64,000 bases of DNA, taken from Tateyamaria pelophila (GTDB lineage: Bacteria > Pseudomonadota > Alphaproteobacteria > Rhodobacterales > Rhodobacteraceae). Both the position numbers and the translations under genes were made by a program. Below are positions 9,663-21,226 of the stretch, in pieces. Under the pieces are notes generated by a model. The model had not been told where the DNA came from, searched no databases, and saw only the letters and a program-made list of their open reading frames with translations. The DNA lies in NCBI RefSeq assembly GCF_019966495.1, contig NZ_JAIMIA010000020.1, forward strand, positions 1-64,000, given 5' to 3'. The first letter of the stretch is position 1. Each line of letters starts with the position of its first letter.

Positions 9663-11213
9663 ATGAATGTTCTGGTCGAACCGCAAAGTTCGGATGGGGG
9701 CCTGTTTGGTCAACCGTTGTTTCAGGATCCGTCCGCACGGGCGCTTGCACGCGTCGGCGTCGTTGATGTTGGCTCCAACTCTGTCCGGCTGGTCGTGTTC
9801 GACGGCGCGGCGCGGTCACCTGCCTATTTCTACAACGAAAAGATAATGTGCGCCCTGGGCGCGGGCATGTCCGAAACCGGACGCTTGAACCCGCAGGGGC
9901 GCGTGCGCGCTCTCAGCGCGCTTCGGCGGTTTCAACGGCTCGCCCAGGGCATGGCCTTGTCCAGCCTGTCGGTGGTGGCGACCGCTGCCGTGCGCGACGC
10001 CGAGGACGGGCCGGAATTCTGCAATGATGTCGCCCGCGAGACAGGATTGAAGGTGCGCATTATCGACGGACAGGAAGAGGCGCGACTGTCCGCGCAGGGC
10101 GTGTTGCTGGGCTGGCCCGGCTCATACGGCCTTGTCTGCGACATCGGCGGCTCGTCCATGGAACTGGCGGAAATCTCCGGCGGGCATGTGGGAAAACGCG
10201 TCACCTCGGATCTGGGCCCGCTGAAACTGCAAGCGGTCAAGGGCGGCAAGAAGGGGCGCCGCAACCATATCAAGTCAATCATGGGCGAACTGCACGACGT
10301 CATGGGCAGCCAGCGCGACCGTTTGTTTCTGGTCGGTGGATCTTGGCGGGCCATTGCGCGCGTGGACATGTTCCGGCGCGGATACCCTTTGCATGTGCTG
10401 CATGAATACCGCATGACTTCCACCTCCGTGACCCGCACCGCCAAATTCATCGCCGATCACCCCGATCATGACCAACTGCGGGCCGATTGCGGCATATCCT
10501 CAACGCGGATGGCACTGGTGCCGCTGGCCGCAGAAGTGCTTCACCGCCTTGTCAAAACCTTCCGGCCCAAGGACATCGCCATTTCCAGCTACGGCATTCG
10601 CGAAGGCATGCTGTATGAACAGATGCCGCAACGCCTGCGCGACCGGGACCCGCTGATCGAGGCCTGCCGCTTTGCCGAAGCCAAGGATGCCCGCACCCCC
10701 GGCTTTGGCAAATTGCTCTTCGAATTCGTCCACCCGCTGTTCAAATCCGCTCCCATAGGCCGCAAACGCCTGATCAAGGCCGCCTGTCTGCTGCATGACG
10801 TAAGTTGGCGCGCGCATCCCGATTACCGGGCCGAGGTCTGTTTTGACAACGCCACCCGCGCCAACCTGGGCGGTCTCAAACACTCCGAACGTGTCTTCCT
10901 GGGGCTCGCACTGTTGCATCGCTATTCCAACAAGCGCGAAGGCACGCATTTCGAAGATCTTTACGATCTTATTGACGAAAAGTCCCAACACGACGCCCTC
11001 ATCCTGGGCAAGGCAATGCGATTCGGGGCGATGCTGTGGATGGAAAAAGATGCGGAACGGGGTGAGTTGCGCTGGTTTCCCAAGAAAAAGCAGCTTGAGT
11101 TGCGCTTGTCACCGGATGCGATGCCCCTCTTTGGCGAGGTCGCAGAGGCGCGGCTGAACTCTCTGGCCTCTTCTCTTGAGGCAGAAGTGACGGTCAAGAC
11201 CCGTCGCGGATAA
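9663..11213 (+). CDS. ppx: Exopolyphosphatase (Ppx/GppA family)
   Basis: The 516-residue protein has the two phosphate-binding motifs of the acetate/sugar kinase fold: VGVVDVGSNSVRLVVFDG at about 31-48 and CDIGGSSMEL near 159-168. The long C-terminal half, with LLHDVSWRAHPDYR, is HD-like as in two-domain Ppx. It removes terminal phosphate from polyphosphate or pppGpp. The first 30 residues are not part of the conserved fold, but the ATG at 9663 has a purine-rich upstream stretch. It ends two bases before a convergent gene. Confidence 0.92.
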   Translation: MNVLVEPQSSDGGLFGQPLFQDPSARALARVGVVDVGSNSVRLVVFDGAARSPAYFYNEKIMCALGAGMSETGRLNPQGRVRALSALRRFQRLAQGMALSSLSVVATAAVRDAEDGPEFCNDVARETGLKVRIIDGQEEARLSAQGVLLGWPGSYGLVCDIGGSSMELAEISGGHVGKRVTSDLGPLKLQAVKGGKKGRRNHIKSIMGELHDVMGSQRDRLFLVGGSWRAIARVDMFRRGYPLHVLHEYRMTSTSVTRTAKFIADHPDHDQLRADCGISSTRMALVPLAAEVLHRLVKTFRPKDIAISSYGIREGMLYEQMPQRLRDRDPLIEACRFAEAKDARTPGFGKLLFEFVHPLFKSAPIGRKRLIKAACLLHDVSWRAHPDYRAEVCFDNATRANLGGLKHSERVFLGLALLHRYSNKREGTHFEDLYDLIDEKSQHDALILGKAMRFGAMLWMEKDAERGELRWFPKKKQLELRLSPDAMPLFGEVAEARLNSLASSLEAEVTVKTRRG

Positions 11214-11214
11214 G

Positions 11215-11604
11215 CTAGATGTCGATCTGTTCTTCCGGCTCCGCCTGGACCTCCGGCGTCATTTCATCTTCGGTCGGCACCTTGCGCCGAATGATGATGT
11301 CACCATTGTCCAGCATCTCGGGCGGGTGATACACGCTCCAATCCTCCACCTCCGCCAGAAGCCCGCGCAAGGCTGGCCCCATCTGCGTCGAAAAGCTTTC
11401 CAGTGCCGGGCCAAACTCGTCCGCCAACTCCTTGAGGTTGTCCAGCGCAGGCTCCATTTCCTGCATCAGGCCTTCCATCAACAACTGCGCGCCGCGCTCC
11501 ATCAACGACAACCCGTCGGTGCTGTCCTCGGCATAGGCCGGGGCAGACAAACCAAGCGATATGATCAACAAAATCCGTTTCATGGGGCCGATATGGGGTC
11601 TCAT
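11215..11604 (-). CDS. Small exported acidic protein, unknown function
   Basis: From the ATG at 11604, which overlaps the previous stop by four bases (ATGA), the product has 129 residues; a second start at 11583 would give 122. The leader KRILLIISLGLSAPAYA is followed by a mature protein rich in leucine, glutamate and methionine, with VEDWSVYHPPEMLDNGDIIIRR near the end and an acidic tail. I recognise this as a small Rhodobacterales family sometimes mislabelled as an ATPase; no ATPase motif is present. Function is unknown. Confidence 0.7.
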   Translation of the reverse strand: MRPHIGPMKRILLIISLGLSAPAYAEDSTDGLSLMERGAQLLMEGLMQEMEPALDNLKELADEFGPALESFSTQMGPALRGLLAEVEDWSVYHPPEMLDNGDIIIRRKVPTEDEMTPEVQAEPEEQIDI

Positions 11605-12605
11605 AGCGCAATATCCAAGCTGACAGGGAAATGATCGGACGCGGCGACCAACGCATCGCGCAACTCCGGTCGGGCCCAGCACACCGGATCATCCAAAGGA
11701 TGCCATATCCGCCAGCGTGGGTCGCGGGCCGCCAGATCCGGTGAAATCATGATGTAATCCAGCAAGGCCTGAAGGAATCTCTTGTCGGGCTCTATCCAGA
11801 ACCGTGCGGTCGTTGGCACGGCGCCCAGTTTGCGTTGCAGGGCGCGGGCCGCATGGGGATCGAACAGCACTGGCTCGGGCGCATTTCCGAGGATGATCTC
11901 GACTGATGAGCGGCCAAAAAGATGTTCGTACTCGTCCAGCCCCGGACCGTCATTGAGGTCGCCCATGACCATCAACGGCGTCTCTTCGGCCAGGTGAGCG
12001 GCAATGCGCGCGCGTAACCAAATCGCCTGGGCCAGTTGCTTGCGCCGGTTGGCTATCGACAGGCGCATCACTCCATCGCGGGATTTGGCCCCGTGGGGCG
12101 CCTTCGATTTGAGATGGGCACCGATCATGCGAAACCCGAAACCGCCCCGCGTTTCCACGGCCAACTCCAGTGGTGGCTTGGAAAACGTGACGGTGTCTTT
12201 GGTGGCATCGATATCGAGGTCGATCGCAAAGCTGTCATCAAAGCGCGGCGCATCCTGGGCGGCCTTGGGATCATGCGACACGCTGAGCACGTCCGGATCG
12301 TACAACAGCGCGATCTCTTGCTGGGTGGTGTTGCCAAACCCGATGATCGCCTTGCGGGCGCGCAGCCCGGCCCATCGTGCAAAGCTTTCCAGCGCGCGGA
12401 CGCAATTGCGATCCTTGCTGTCATCCGGAGCTTCAACGATCATCACCGCATCCGCATCAAGCGCCGTAAAAACAGTGCGCAGCGCCGATGATTGATCGGC
12501 CAGCGTCACGTTTTGCCGCCCGGACCACCCCCCATGCGTCAGCAAAGCCCCATCATCGTTGAACAGCGAATTCATCCATTCGACGTTGTAGGTCACGATG
12601 CGCAT
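11601..12605 (-). CDS. Endonuclease/exonuclease/phosphatase family protein
   Basis: The product has 334 residues beginning MRIVTYNVEWMNSLF. The in-frame upstream extension to 12743 overlaps the neighbouring gene and is rejected. Signatures of the DNase I-like fold are visible: the N-terminal TYNVEW, a central GAHLKSKAP, the GDLND metal/phosphate motif and the C-terminal SDHFPVS with the catalytic Asp-His. The reaction is phosphodiester or phosphomonoester hydrolysis; substrate unknown. The start shares one base with the stop of the TerB-DnaJ gene (TGATG), so this three-gene minus-strand set is probably coupled. No signal peptide is seen. Confidence 0.85.
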   Translation of the reverse strand: MRIVTYNVEWMNSLFNDDGALLTHGGWSGRQNVTLADQSSALRTVFTALDADAVMIVEAPDDSKDRNCVRALESFARWAGLRARKAIIGFGNTTQQEIALLYDPDVLSVSHDPKAAQDAPRFDDSFAIDLDIDATKDTVTFSKPPLELAVETRGGFGFRMIGAHLKSKAPHGAKSRDGVMRLSIANRRKQLAQAIWLRARIAAHLAEETPLMVMGDLNDGPGLDEYEHLFGRSSVEIILGNAPEPVLFDPHAARALQRKLGAVPTTARFWIEPDKRFLQALLDYIMISPDLAARDPRWRIWHPLDDPVCWARPELRDALVAASDHFPVSLDIAL

Positions 12606-13285
12606 CAGTCGGGGCTGCTTTGAATATCTTCCCACGCGCGGTTTATGTCGATCATCCGCCTTTCGGCGAGGCGTACCGCCTCTTCTGGCACGCCGCGCGC
12701 CATCATCGCGTCGGGATGGTTCGCCCGCACCAGCTTGCGCCACGCCATACGAATCTCTTCATGTGACATGTCCGGGGTGACCCCCAGAACGCTGTAGGGG
12801 TCCGGTACGGCATCGGGCACGAATCGTGCGCGGAGCGCTTTGAAATCCCGGTCCGGCACCGAAAATATCTGTGCGACGCGTTCCAGATAGGCATCCTCGT
12901 TCGGATGGTAGAAGCCGTCGGCCATCGCGATGTGAAACAGCCCTTCAAGCAGGTCAGTCAACGTCTCCGGCGCGCCTGCAAACATTGCGCTGATCCGGGT
13001 GGCGTAGTCCTCAAAACCCGCCACATCCGTGCGGGCAAGGTTAAAAACGCGAGCCGCACCTGCCTCGTCCTTGGCTGTGATGTGAAACACTTCGCGAAAG
13101 GCCGTGACCTCATCGCGCGTCACCTGCCCGTCCGCTTTGGCCATCTTTGCGCCCAGCGCGATCACGGCAATGGCAAAGGCAACGCTGCGCTCCGGTGGTG
13201 CCCGCAGCTTGTCAAAAACGGCCGTCAGACCTTCTCCGGCAGAGAGGGCCGCCAAAGCGTCTGATATGCGAGTCCAAAGTGACAT
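12605..13285 (-). CDS. TerB-like and J-domain co-chaperone (DjlA-like)
   Basis: The 226-residue protein has an N-terminal TerB-like helical region (about 35-140, with MAKADGQVTRDEV and MADGFYHPNED metal-site-like repeats). A C-terminal J domain has DPYSVLGVTPDMSHEEIRMAW and the signature NHPD. The J domain stimulates DnaK-type chaperones. Compared with E. coli DjlA there is no clear N-terminal membrane anchor, so it is likely cytoplasmic. It leads a minus-strand operon with the EEP-family and small exported protein genes. Confidence 0.85.
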   Translation of the reverse strand: MSLWTRISDALAALSAGEGLTAVFDKLRAPPERSVAFAIAVIALGAKMAKADGQVTRDEVTAFREVFHITAKDEAGAARVFNLARTDVAGFEDYATRISAMFAGAPETLTDLLEGLFHIAMADGFYHPNEDAYLERVAQIFSVPDRDFKALRARFVPDAVPDPYSVLGVTPDMSHEEIRMAWRKLVRANHPDAMMARGVPEEAVRLAERRMIDINRAWEDIQSSPD

Positions 13286-13463
13286 GCCCCTATCATAACC
13301 CGCCTAAACCCCAGTGTCAGGCCGGTTCAGCAGTTTTTGCATCAAGATCAAGTCAAGCTGCCGCCCGGCCTTATCCCCGTGCATTCGAGGCCAGTTGCGC
13401 CACCCCGGCAGCACGCGATTGCCTTGGTGATCGATAGCGCATCGCGCGTGGCAGCCCTGCGTA

Positions 13464-14072
13464 TTAAAGGCTGCGATCTCCGTGCGGCGTCTCAAAATCC
13501 GCATGTATTGCCTTTGGCCCCGTCTCCACAGTGACGCGATCATCCCGCAGCATCCGAAACAAGGTTTCGGACAGCATGTCTCCTTCCGGATGGACCAGAG
13601 TGAAACGACGCAGCGTCAATCCCGTCGGGGCCAGCTGGCTGGCGGGGTGCACCCCCTTGGGCCATTCGATCAGGGCGGGCCAGAAATTGTCGAAGGGGGT
13701 CGTGCCGTCTTCCGAAACGGCCATGCGCCAGGATAAGGTGCCCCGATTGACCATGACAGGCGCTCCCGTGCCGTCGGGCATATCCTCAAGAGCTGCGTCC
13801 ATGTCCTCCACCGCGCAGGCCCAGTTCGAAAGCCGCGCAGGTCCCTCAAAACGATCCAGATCGTACCACCGGGACCGCGTCGGTTCAGGCACGGCGGGGT
13901 TGGGTGCGATCGCCTCAAGGTAAAGCCCATCTTCCAAACCTAGAAGCGCGTTGTGCGTCTGGAATACGGCATGCGCCCCGCCCGGCTGCATCGACACGCC
14001 CAACCTGTCCTCGATATGCGCCCGCGCGGCGTCGAGCGACTCGGCTGCGACGACCAAATGATCAAGTTTCAA
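13464..14072 (-). CDS. VOC superfamily (glyoxalase-like) protein
   Basis: The 202-residue protein begins MKLDHLVVAAESLDAARAHIEDRLGV, the typical first strand-helix of glyoxalase-fold proteins with the metal-type His. It continues with GGAHAVFQTHNALLGL and YLEAIAPNP, matching the Glyoxalase_3-like family. It is about 200 residues, longer than methylmalonyl-CoA epimerase (about 135), so it should not be taken as the epimerase partner of the mutase gene upstream. Function is unknown. A 160-base stretch beyond its 3' end has no convincing gene. Confidence 0.8.
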   Translation of the reverse strand: MKLDHLVVAAESLDAARAHIEDRLGVSMQPGGAHAVFQTHNALLGLEDGLYLEAIAPNPAVPEPTRSRWYDLDRFEGPARLSNWACAVEDMDAALEDMPDGTGAPVMVNRGTLSWRMAVSEDGTTPFDNFWPALIEWPKGVHPASQLAPTGLTLRRFTLVHPEGDMLSETLFRMLRDDRVTVETGPKAIHADFETPHGDRSL

Positions 14073-14310
14073 GATTCTGCCCCGCCCGTTTTAACCTGAG
14101 ATGCATAATACTGCGCCAGGTCCGTCACAGAATATAGATGATTTTGAATACAGGTGGAGAACCTGCCACATGAAACGCGCCATCCCGGGCTGGAACTGAC
14201 AAACAGCTTTGCAAGGGATGGCTTCCTCCTGGTTGACACGGTCGGCCTGTCGGCATGTTCAGCAATGGCACCTGCGTCGCTGCCACGAGCTTTCATCAGC
14301 AAAGTTTCCG

Positions 14311-16440
<2,130 letters not shown>

Positions 16441-17504
16441 TTGAATATCCTCTGTTCCAGGATCCGAATGGCAGGGTGTGCCCTGCGCGTTTGTGATCCC
16501 TATCCTCTGTCAGTGATGCCAAGCCATTGGCACCGGCGATCAGCCAGTGCATGTCATCGGCGTAAGCCTCTCGCAAAGCTGCGCCTTGGCCAGAATTGAA
16601 AGGGGCCCATCGCCCCTCACCTGCGGGCACGGCCGATGGGTCCGACCCCCGGTCGATCAGGCAGGCGCGCAAATCGTTCGACGACGGGCTGCGGTTTTTC
16701 CAGCGCGGATCGGCATCCACCGGCGCGTCATATTCCGCGGCGACGGCCAAAGCGCGGTCAGCGCGCCCGGCGAACCGCTCAAAGGGCAGCACTTTGATCA
16801 AGGCCTGAGGTGCCGCACAAGATACGTCCGCCACCACGTCCTGCCAGGTGCGCGGGTTTTCTGCGATACGCGCAAACTGATCCCCGGTGGGGACGTCGTG
16901 TCCGCGATGCACGCCGTAACTTGCCGTCGACATCCAGAAGTGATCGAGCGCGCGCACCGACATGGAAATCACGTCAATACGGTTGTCAAAGGCCATGACA
17001 TAGCGCGACAAACGCTCCCCCACGTCAGGATAAAGACGTTGCGTGCGCAGGTTCTTCCAGGACGAGCCCATGATATTTTCGTCACTCACAACAAGGGTGT
17101 GCAGCCCTCGTTTCTGCGCCTTGTCCAGTTGCAAAAGGATACGGCCACGCGCGCGGCATGCGGCTTGCCGCCCGAGCCCCGGCGTCGGTTGGATGCCCGT
17201 GAACAATCCTTTACGCGTACGCACAGGGCCCCAAAACCCGATCCCGTCCGCCGCCAGCGCCTGTGCATGCCGGCGCATATATGATTGAAAACTTGTGGTG
17301 CCCGTGCGATGCGCACCGATATGGAGAATGATTTTCATGCCAGCCCTGTCCCTTTGCCGTGGCTCCGGCGGGCGGTGTGCCGCGCGCAGAGTACCAAAGA
17401 CATGTGGCAGGGGCCGCATTGCGGAGCCATTAATGCTAAAATTGATCACACTGGCCGTCGCAATTGCTGAAAAACCGTCTACATTGCACGGAGCAGGAGG
17501 ACGT

Positions 17505-17939
17505 ATGAAACAGCTTTTACCTATTGTTCTGGCAGGTTTTTTCGGGGTGGCAGCGCAGGCTGCAGACGAGCCTCTGAACACGGACCCGTTCGTGTACATG
17601 GACACAGATCTGACGGATTTAAACCAATTTATATGGGAAAAGCGGCCCGTCATCGTTTTTGCAGACAGTCGCAACGATCCCAATTTCCGGCGGCAGTTGG
17701 AATTTTTGCAAGAGAATCCCGGCGCGTTGAGTGATCGCGATGTCGTCGTTCTGGTCGACACGAACCCAACCGAAATGAGCCCGCTGCGGGAACGCTTTCG
17801 GCCCCGGGGATTCATGCTCGTCTTGGTTGGCAAGGAAGGCGAAGTCAAACTGCGCAAACCCTTTCCCTGGACGATACGCGAACTCTCGCGAGCGATCGAC
17901 AGAACGCCGTTGCGACGGCGTGAACTCAGAAACCGCTGA
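17505..17939 (+). CDS. DUF4174 domain-containing exported protein
   Basis: The start at 17505 has a strong AGGAGG six bases upstream and gives 144 residues. A signal peptide ends near AAQAA (about 16-20). The mature part, with KRPVIVFADSRNDPNFRRQLEFL and FRPRGFMLVLVGKEGEVKLR, matches the DUF4174 thioredoxin-like fold without a CxxC pair. The role is unknown. It is the only plus-strand gene between ppx and the MFS gene and is convergent with pccA, with a weak GC hairpin between them. Confidence 0.8.
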   Translation: MKQLLPIVLAGFFGVAAQAADEPLNTDPFVYMDTDLTDLNQFIWEKRPVIVFADSRNDPNFRRQLEFLQENPGALSDRDVVVLVDTNPTEMSPLRERFRPRGFMLVLVGKEGEVKLRKPFPWTIRELSRAIDRTPLRRRELRNR

Positions 17940-17972
17940 TCAAGGGGAGGACCATCCAGGCCATCCCCGTAA

Positions 17973-17990
17973 GGCGGGGTTAAGCCCGCC
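17973..17990. terminator. GC-rich hairpin between convergent genes
   Basis: GGCGGG-GTTAAG-CCCGCC forms a 6-bp stem with a 6-base loop in the 94-base gap between the convergent DUF4174 gene and pccA. No T-run follows on either strand, so terminator function is only suggested by position. Confidence 0.35.
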
Positions 17991-18033
17991 TCACCAGAGC
18001 CCGAAAGCCCCTCACCTATGATCGTGCGGATGA

Positions 18034-20079
18034 TCACTCGAATTCCATGATCACATCATCTACCGCCAGACTGTCGCCAGCCCCGGCATTGATCTTGGAC
18101 ACGATGCCGCGCTTTTCGGCGCGCAGAATATTTTCCATCTTCATCGCCTCGATGGTGCACAGCGCCTGACCTTCCTGCACTTCGTCTCCTTCGGCCACGT
18201 CCAGCTTGACCACCAGACCCGGCATTGGGCACAGCAGCATCTTGGATGTATCCGGCGGTGTCTTTTCCGGCATCAGACGGGCCAGTTCCGCCTGGCGCGG
18301 TGTTCGTACATGGACCTTGAGGTCCGCGCCGCGGGTCCGAATGCGGAACCCGCCGGACACCTTGCCGACCTTCAGGATCAATGGCGCATCGTTCACGGAC
18401 ATCACGGCAAGCTGATCGCCCGGGGTCCAATCGCCTGTGACGCGCAGGCTGTCTCCGCCATCGAAAGTGACCGTCGACCCGTCATGATCCGCATTGATCA
18501 TCACGTCATAGGACGCCCCTTGCAAAGTGACGTTGAAATCGCCGCGGACTTTGCGTTCGTGGTTGTCCATCCGGCCTGAGACACGGGTGCGGCGTATTTC
18601 GCTGACCCGGTGCATCGCGGCGCAGGCCGCCGCAACGCGCCGCACTTCGGCCTCCGGCAGGATCACGCCTTCGAACCCATCGGGGTATTCTTCGGCGATA
18701 AAGGCGGTCGTCATGTCCCCCTTGATAAAGATCGGGTGATCCATGACCGCGCTGAGGAAAGGCAGGTTGTGACCGATCCCCTCGACCTCAAAACTGTCCA
18801 GTGCCACGCGCATCGCCTCGATGGCGGTGGCCCGGTCGGGGCCCCATGTGCAGAGCTTGGCGATCATCGGGTCGTAATACATGCTGATCTCGCCGCCTTC
18901 GTAGACACCGGTATCATTGCGCACAGCCGTTTCGCCGGAGGCAGCATCCCCTTGCCATTTCCCGCTGTCCAGCAATGGGCCTGCCGCGACTTCGGCGGGC
19001 GGCCGGTACCGTGTGAGCCGTCCGATGGAGGGCAAAAAGCCACGATAGGGATCTTCGGCATAAAGCCGGTTCTCAATCGCCCAGCCCGTCAGCTTCACAT
19101 CGTCTTGGGTGATGTTGAGCGGCTCACCAGCGGCGACACGGATCATTTGTTCGACCAGATCGACACCCGTGATCAGTTCGGTGACCGGGTGTTCCACTTG
19201 CAGGCGGGTGTTCATTTCGAGGAAATAGAAATTCTTGTCCCCATCGACGATGAATTCGACCGTGCCCGCACTGGCATAATCCACGGCTTGGGCAAGGGCC
19301 ACGGCCTGTTCGCCCATGGCGCGGCGCGTGGCCTCGTCCAGAAATGGGCTGGGTGCCTCCTCCACCACCTTTTGGTTGCGGCGCTGGATCGAGCATTCCC
19401 GCTCACCCAGATAAATGCCGTTGCCGTGAGCGTCGCACAGCACCTGAATTTCGATATGGCGGGGCTGTGTCACGAACTTTTCAATGAAAATCCGGTCATC
19501 GCCAAAACTGTTCGCGGCCTCGTTCTTGGAGGATTGAAATCCTTCGCGGGCCTCTTCGTCATTCCAGGCGATTCGCATGCCTTTGCCACCACCGCCAGCA
19601 GAGGCCTTGAGCATGACAGGATAGCCAACCTCGTTGGATATCTTGACCGCTTCATCCGCATCCGCGATCAGGCCCATATACCCCGGAACGGTGCTGACAC
19701 CGGCCTCTTGGGCGATTTTCTTGGACGTGATCTTGTCGCCCATCTTTTCGATGGCCCCGACGGGCGGGCCGACAAAAGCCACACCGACGGCATCCAGTGC
19801 CTCGGCAAACTTGCTGTTTTCGCTGAGGAAGCCATAGCCCGGATGCACGGCTTGCGCGCCCGAAGCCGTGACCGCCTCCATCACCTTGTCGATCACGATA
19901 TAAGACTGGTTGGCGGGGGGCGGGCCAATGTGTATCGCCTCATCGGCCATCTGCACATGCAGGGCATTGGCATCCGCGTCCGAATAGATTGCAACTGTCG
20001 AAATACCCATCTTACGGGCGGTTTTGATAACGCGGCAGGCGATTTCACCCCTGTTGGCGATTAAGAGCTTTTTGAACAT
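18034..20079 (-). CDS. pccA: Propionyl-CoA carboxylase alpha subunit (biotin carboxylase + biotinyl domain)
   Basis: The start ATG at 20079 gives MFKKLLIANRGEIACRVIKTA and 681 residues; a longer frame to 20142 adds a non-conserved leader. The biotin carboxylase part shows the ATP-grasp loop KASAGGGGKGMRIA and LQVEHPVTE. The C-terminus carries the biotinyl site EAMKMEN with the modified lysine at 647. With PccB it carboxylates propionyl-CoA to methylmalonyl-CoA, feeding the mutase at 14311. It is separated from the next upstream gene by 589 non-coding bases with candidate regulator sites. Confidence 0.96.
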   Translation of the reverse strand: MFKKLLIANRGEIACRVIKTARKMGISTVAIYSDADANALHVQMADEAIHIGPPPANQSYIVIDKVMEAVTASGAQAVHPGYGFLSENSKFAEALDAVGVAFVGPPVGAIEKMGDKITSKKIAQEAGVSTVPGYMGLIADADEAVKISNEVGYPVMLKASAGGGGKGMRIAWNDEEAREGFQSSKNEAANSFGDDRIFIEKFVTQPRHIEIQVLCDAHGNGIYLGERECSIQRRNQKVVEEAPSPFLDEATRRAMGEQAVALAQAVDYASAGTVEFIVDGDKNFYFLEMNTRLQVEHPVTELITGVDLVEQMIRVAAGEPLNITQDDVKLTGWAIENRLYAEDPYRGFLPSIGRLTRYRPPAEVAAGPLLDSGKWQGDAASGETAVRNDTGVYEGGEISMYYDPMIAKLCTWGPDRATAIEAMRVALDSFEVEGIGHNLPFLSAVMDHPIFIKGDMTTAFIAEEYPDGFEGVILPEAEVRRVAAACAAMHRVSEIRRTRVSGRMDNHERKVRGDFNVTLQGASYDVMINADHDGSTVTFDGGDSLRVTGDWTPGDQLAVMSVNDAPLILKVGKVSGGFRIRTRGADLKVHVRTPRQAELARLMPEKTPPDTSKMLLCPMPGLVVKLDVAEGDEVQEGQALCTIEAMKMENILRAEKRGIVSKINAGAGDSLAVDDVIMEFE

Positions 20080-20668
20080 GGGGCCTCTCTTGTTTGGTCC
20101 TGAAAACGCAAAACGCCGGACTGCCATTTGGCAGAACGGCACAGCGTGTCATTGAGATTGAAATGCGCGGCGCGCGGTGTGTCAGGTGCAGCGTCCGGAT
20201 GTTTGGCACGGTAAGAGATGGCCGACGAAGTCGATTGCAGCGCTGCCAGCGATGCGGCCACGTACGGCCCCGGCTGTATCCTTCGGGCTCCAGTGCCTTT
20301 GCGCGATGCCAACGGCGTGGGTCGGATTATCAATCGCGCCAAACAGTCGGGCAAATTTGCACGCAAACTTGCGCCGATGCGCTGCTGATGCGCACTGGTC
20401 TGACGTTTGCAGGCCGACGAAAGGAACTGAGGGACGAAAAAGTTGGCGAGCAGCAGACTTCTAAATTGAAGCCACTGCCCGCCAGGGGAAGGGGTACGGA
20501 AATGGTACACAGGTCCAGAGTGTTCTTGGGGAACAGAACCTGTGTTTTCCTTGTTCCACACCCATTGGGAGTGCGAAAGATGGCGCGATTTGCGCCGTGA
20601 AAAATGAGCCAAATTTCGCCATAAACGAGCATCTTCCGGCAAATTCTTGCCTATATTTGCGGTACCAC
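20080..20668. other. Long non-coding region upstream of pccA
   Basis: 589 bases with no credible gene: the open frames on both strands have unnatural composition. It contains the candidate PccR site at 20351-20373, an inverted repeat TGTTC/GAACA at 20521-20535 and a GGCAAATTCTTGCC palindrome at 20638-20651. It is the natural place for the pccA promoter and may include a long leader. Confidence 0.5.
20351..20373 (-). promoter_or_regulatory. Candidate PccR-type site upstream of pccA
   Basis: Two abutting palindromes are seen, GCAAATTTGC (20351-20360) and CGCAAACTTGCG (20362-20373). The 10-mer GCAAACTTGC in the second is identical to one in the promoter of the regulator gene (26319-26328). It lies about 270 bases upstream of the pccA start codon. 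Regulation is inferred from the shared word and gene context. Confidence 0.4.
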
Positions 20669-21025
20669 TCACCCCTGCGACTCCCCGAAAGCTTCGGGAA
20701 AGGATGCACGGGCGAGCGGTTCGTTGATGACCAGCAACGCTTCGTAATCAGCCACATCGAACGGATCGGTTGCAGGCACGACTTCGCGACCGAAGAGCCA
20801 GGACAATCGGCCGGCATCCAGATTGCCCCGCTCAAACGGCTGATCGCCGAAATGAGTCCAAAGTGCCTCGAAAAACGCGGCATCGGCGCGGCGGTCGGCA
20901 GGTCTGCGATCAGAAAACCGTTCGCGCCGCGTGAGCGGTGTGACACCTTTGGGGTTTGGTCGGCGAATGATGAATTGGAAATCTGTTCCGGACAAACGGC
21001 CCGGAAACCCGCGATGTTTCAACAT
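20669..21025 (-). CDS. Hypothetical protein, 118 residues
   Basis: I do not recognise a named domain. The protein begins MLKHRGFPGRLSGTDFQFIIRRP, is soluble and fairly charged, and contains FFEALWTHFGDQPFERGN and WLFGREVVPATDPFDVADYEALL. The composition is natural for a GC-rich genome. It lies 60 bases downstream of a small lipoprotein gene in the same direction, within the run of minus-strand genes from pccB to pccA. Function is unknown. Confidence 0.6.
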   Translation of the reverse strand: MLKHRGFPGRLSGTDFQFIIRRPNPKGVTPLTRRERFSDRRPADRRADAAFFEALWTHFGDQPFERGNLDAGRLSWLFGREVVPATDPFDVADYEALLVINEPLARASFPEAFGESQG

Positions 21026-21085
21026 GGCAGCGCCCTCGCGGCAGAGCGAGCGTGTCGGGCAGGCTGCGGCGCCTGCCCGGCGAGA

Positions 21086-21226
21086 TTATTTGTATTTGCC
21101 CGTACTGACGGGTTCGACGCTGATGGGTTCAGGCTCGACAACCACGAATTCCTCTTGGTTGCTGTCGCAGGCTGCGACCAGAACCATAACGCCAAATATG
21201 CCCAACAGTTTGATGCTCTTCGACAT
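21086..21226 (-). CDS. Small lipoprotein, 46 residues
   Basis: The reading frame from ATG at 21226 to TAA at 21086 encodes a signal sequence KSIKLLGIFGVMVLVAAC with lipobox LVAAC and the lipidated Cys at residue 20. A short acidic tail ends STGKYK. AGGAG lies eight bases upstream of the start. Asp at position +2 would, by the E. coli rule, favour retention at the inner membrane. It sits between the DUF6497-like gene and the 118-residue hypothetical gene. Confidence 0.75.
   Translation of the reverse strand: MSKSIKLLGIFGVMVLVAACDSNQEEFVVVEPEPISVEPVSTGKYK

Noticed and set aside
13304-13463. Minus-strand open frame extending past the 3' end of the glyoxalase-like gene
   Set aside because: Its start lies inside the glyoxalase-like gene, there is no ribosome-binding site, and the residue mix (many Arg, Trp, His) is unlike real genes here. 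A decayed fragment cannot be excluded.
13464-14072. Glyoxalase-like gene as methylmalonyl-CoA epimerase
   Set aside because: Too long (202 residues) and its sequence segments fit the Glyoxalase_3-like group, not the short epimerase; proximity to the mutase is not enough.
14069-14302. 77-residue minus-strand frame between the mutase and the glyoxalase-like gene
   Set aside because: No ribosome-binding site, random-like composition and four-base overlap only by chance; treated as non-coding.
20061-20672. 612-base minus-strand frame upstream of pccA
   Set aside because: It overlaps the pccA start in another frame, lacks domain features and has a Ser/Arg/Pro-rich composition typical of non-coding GC-rich DNA.
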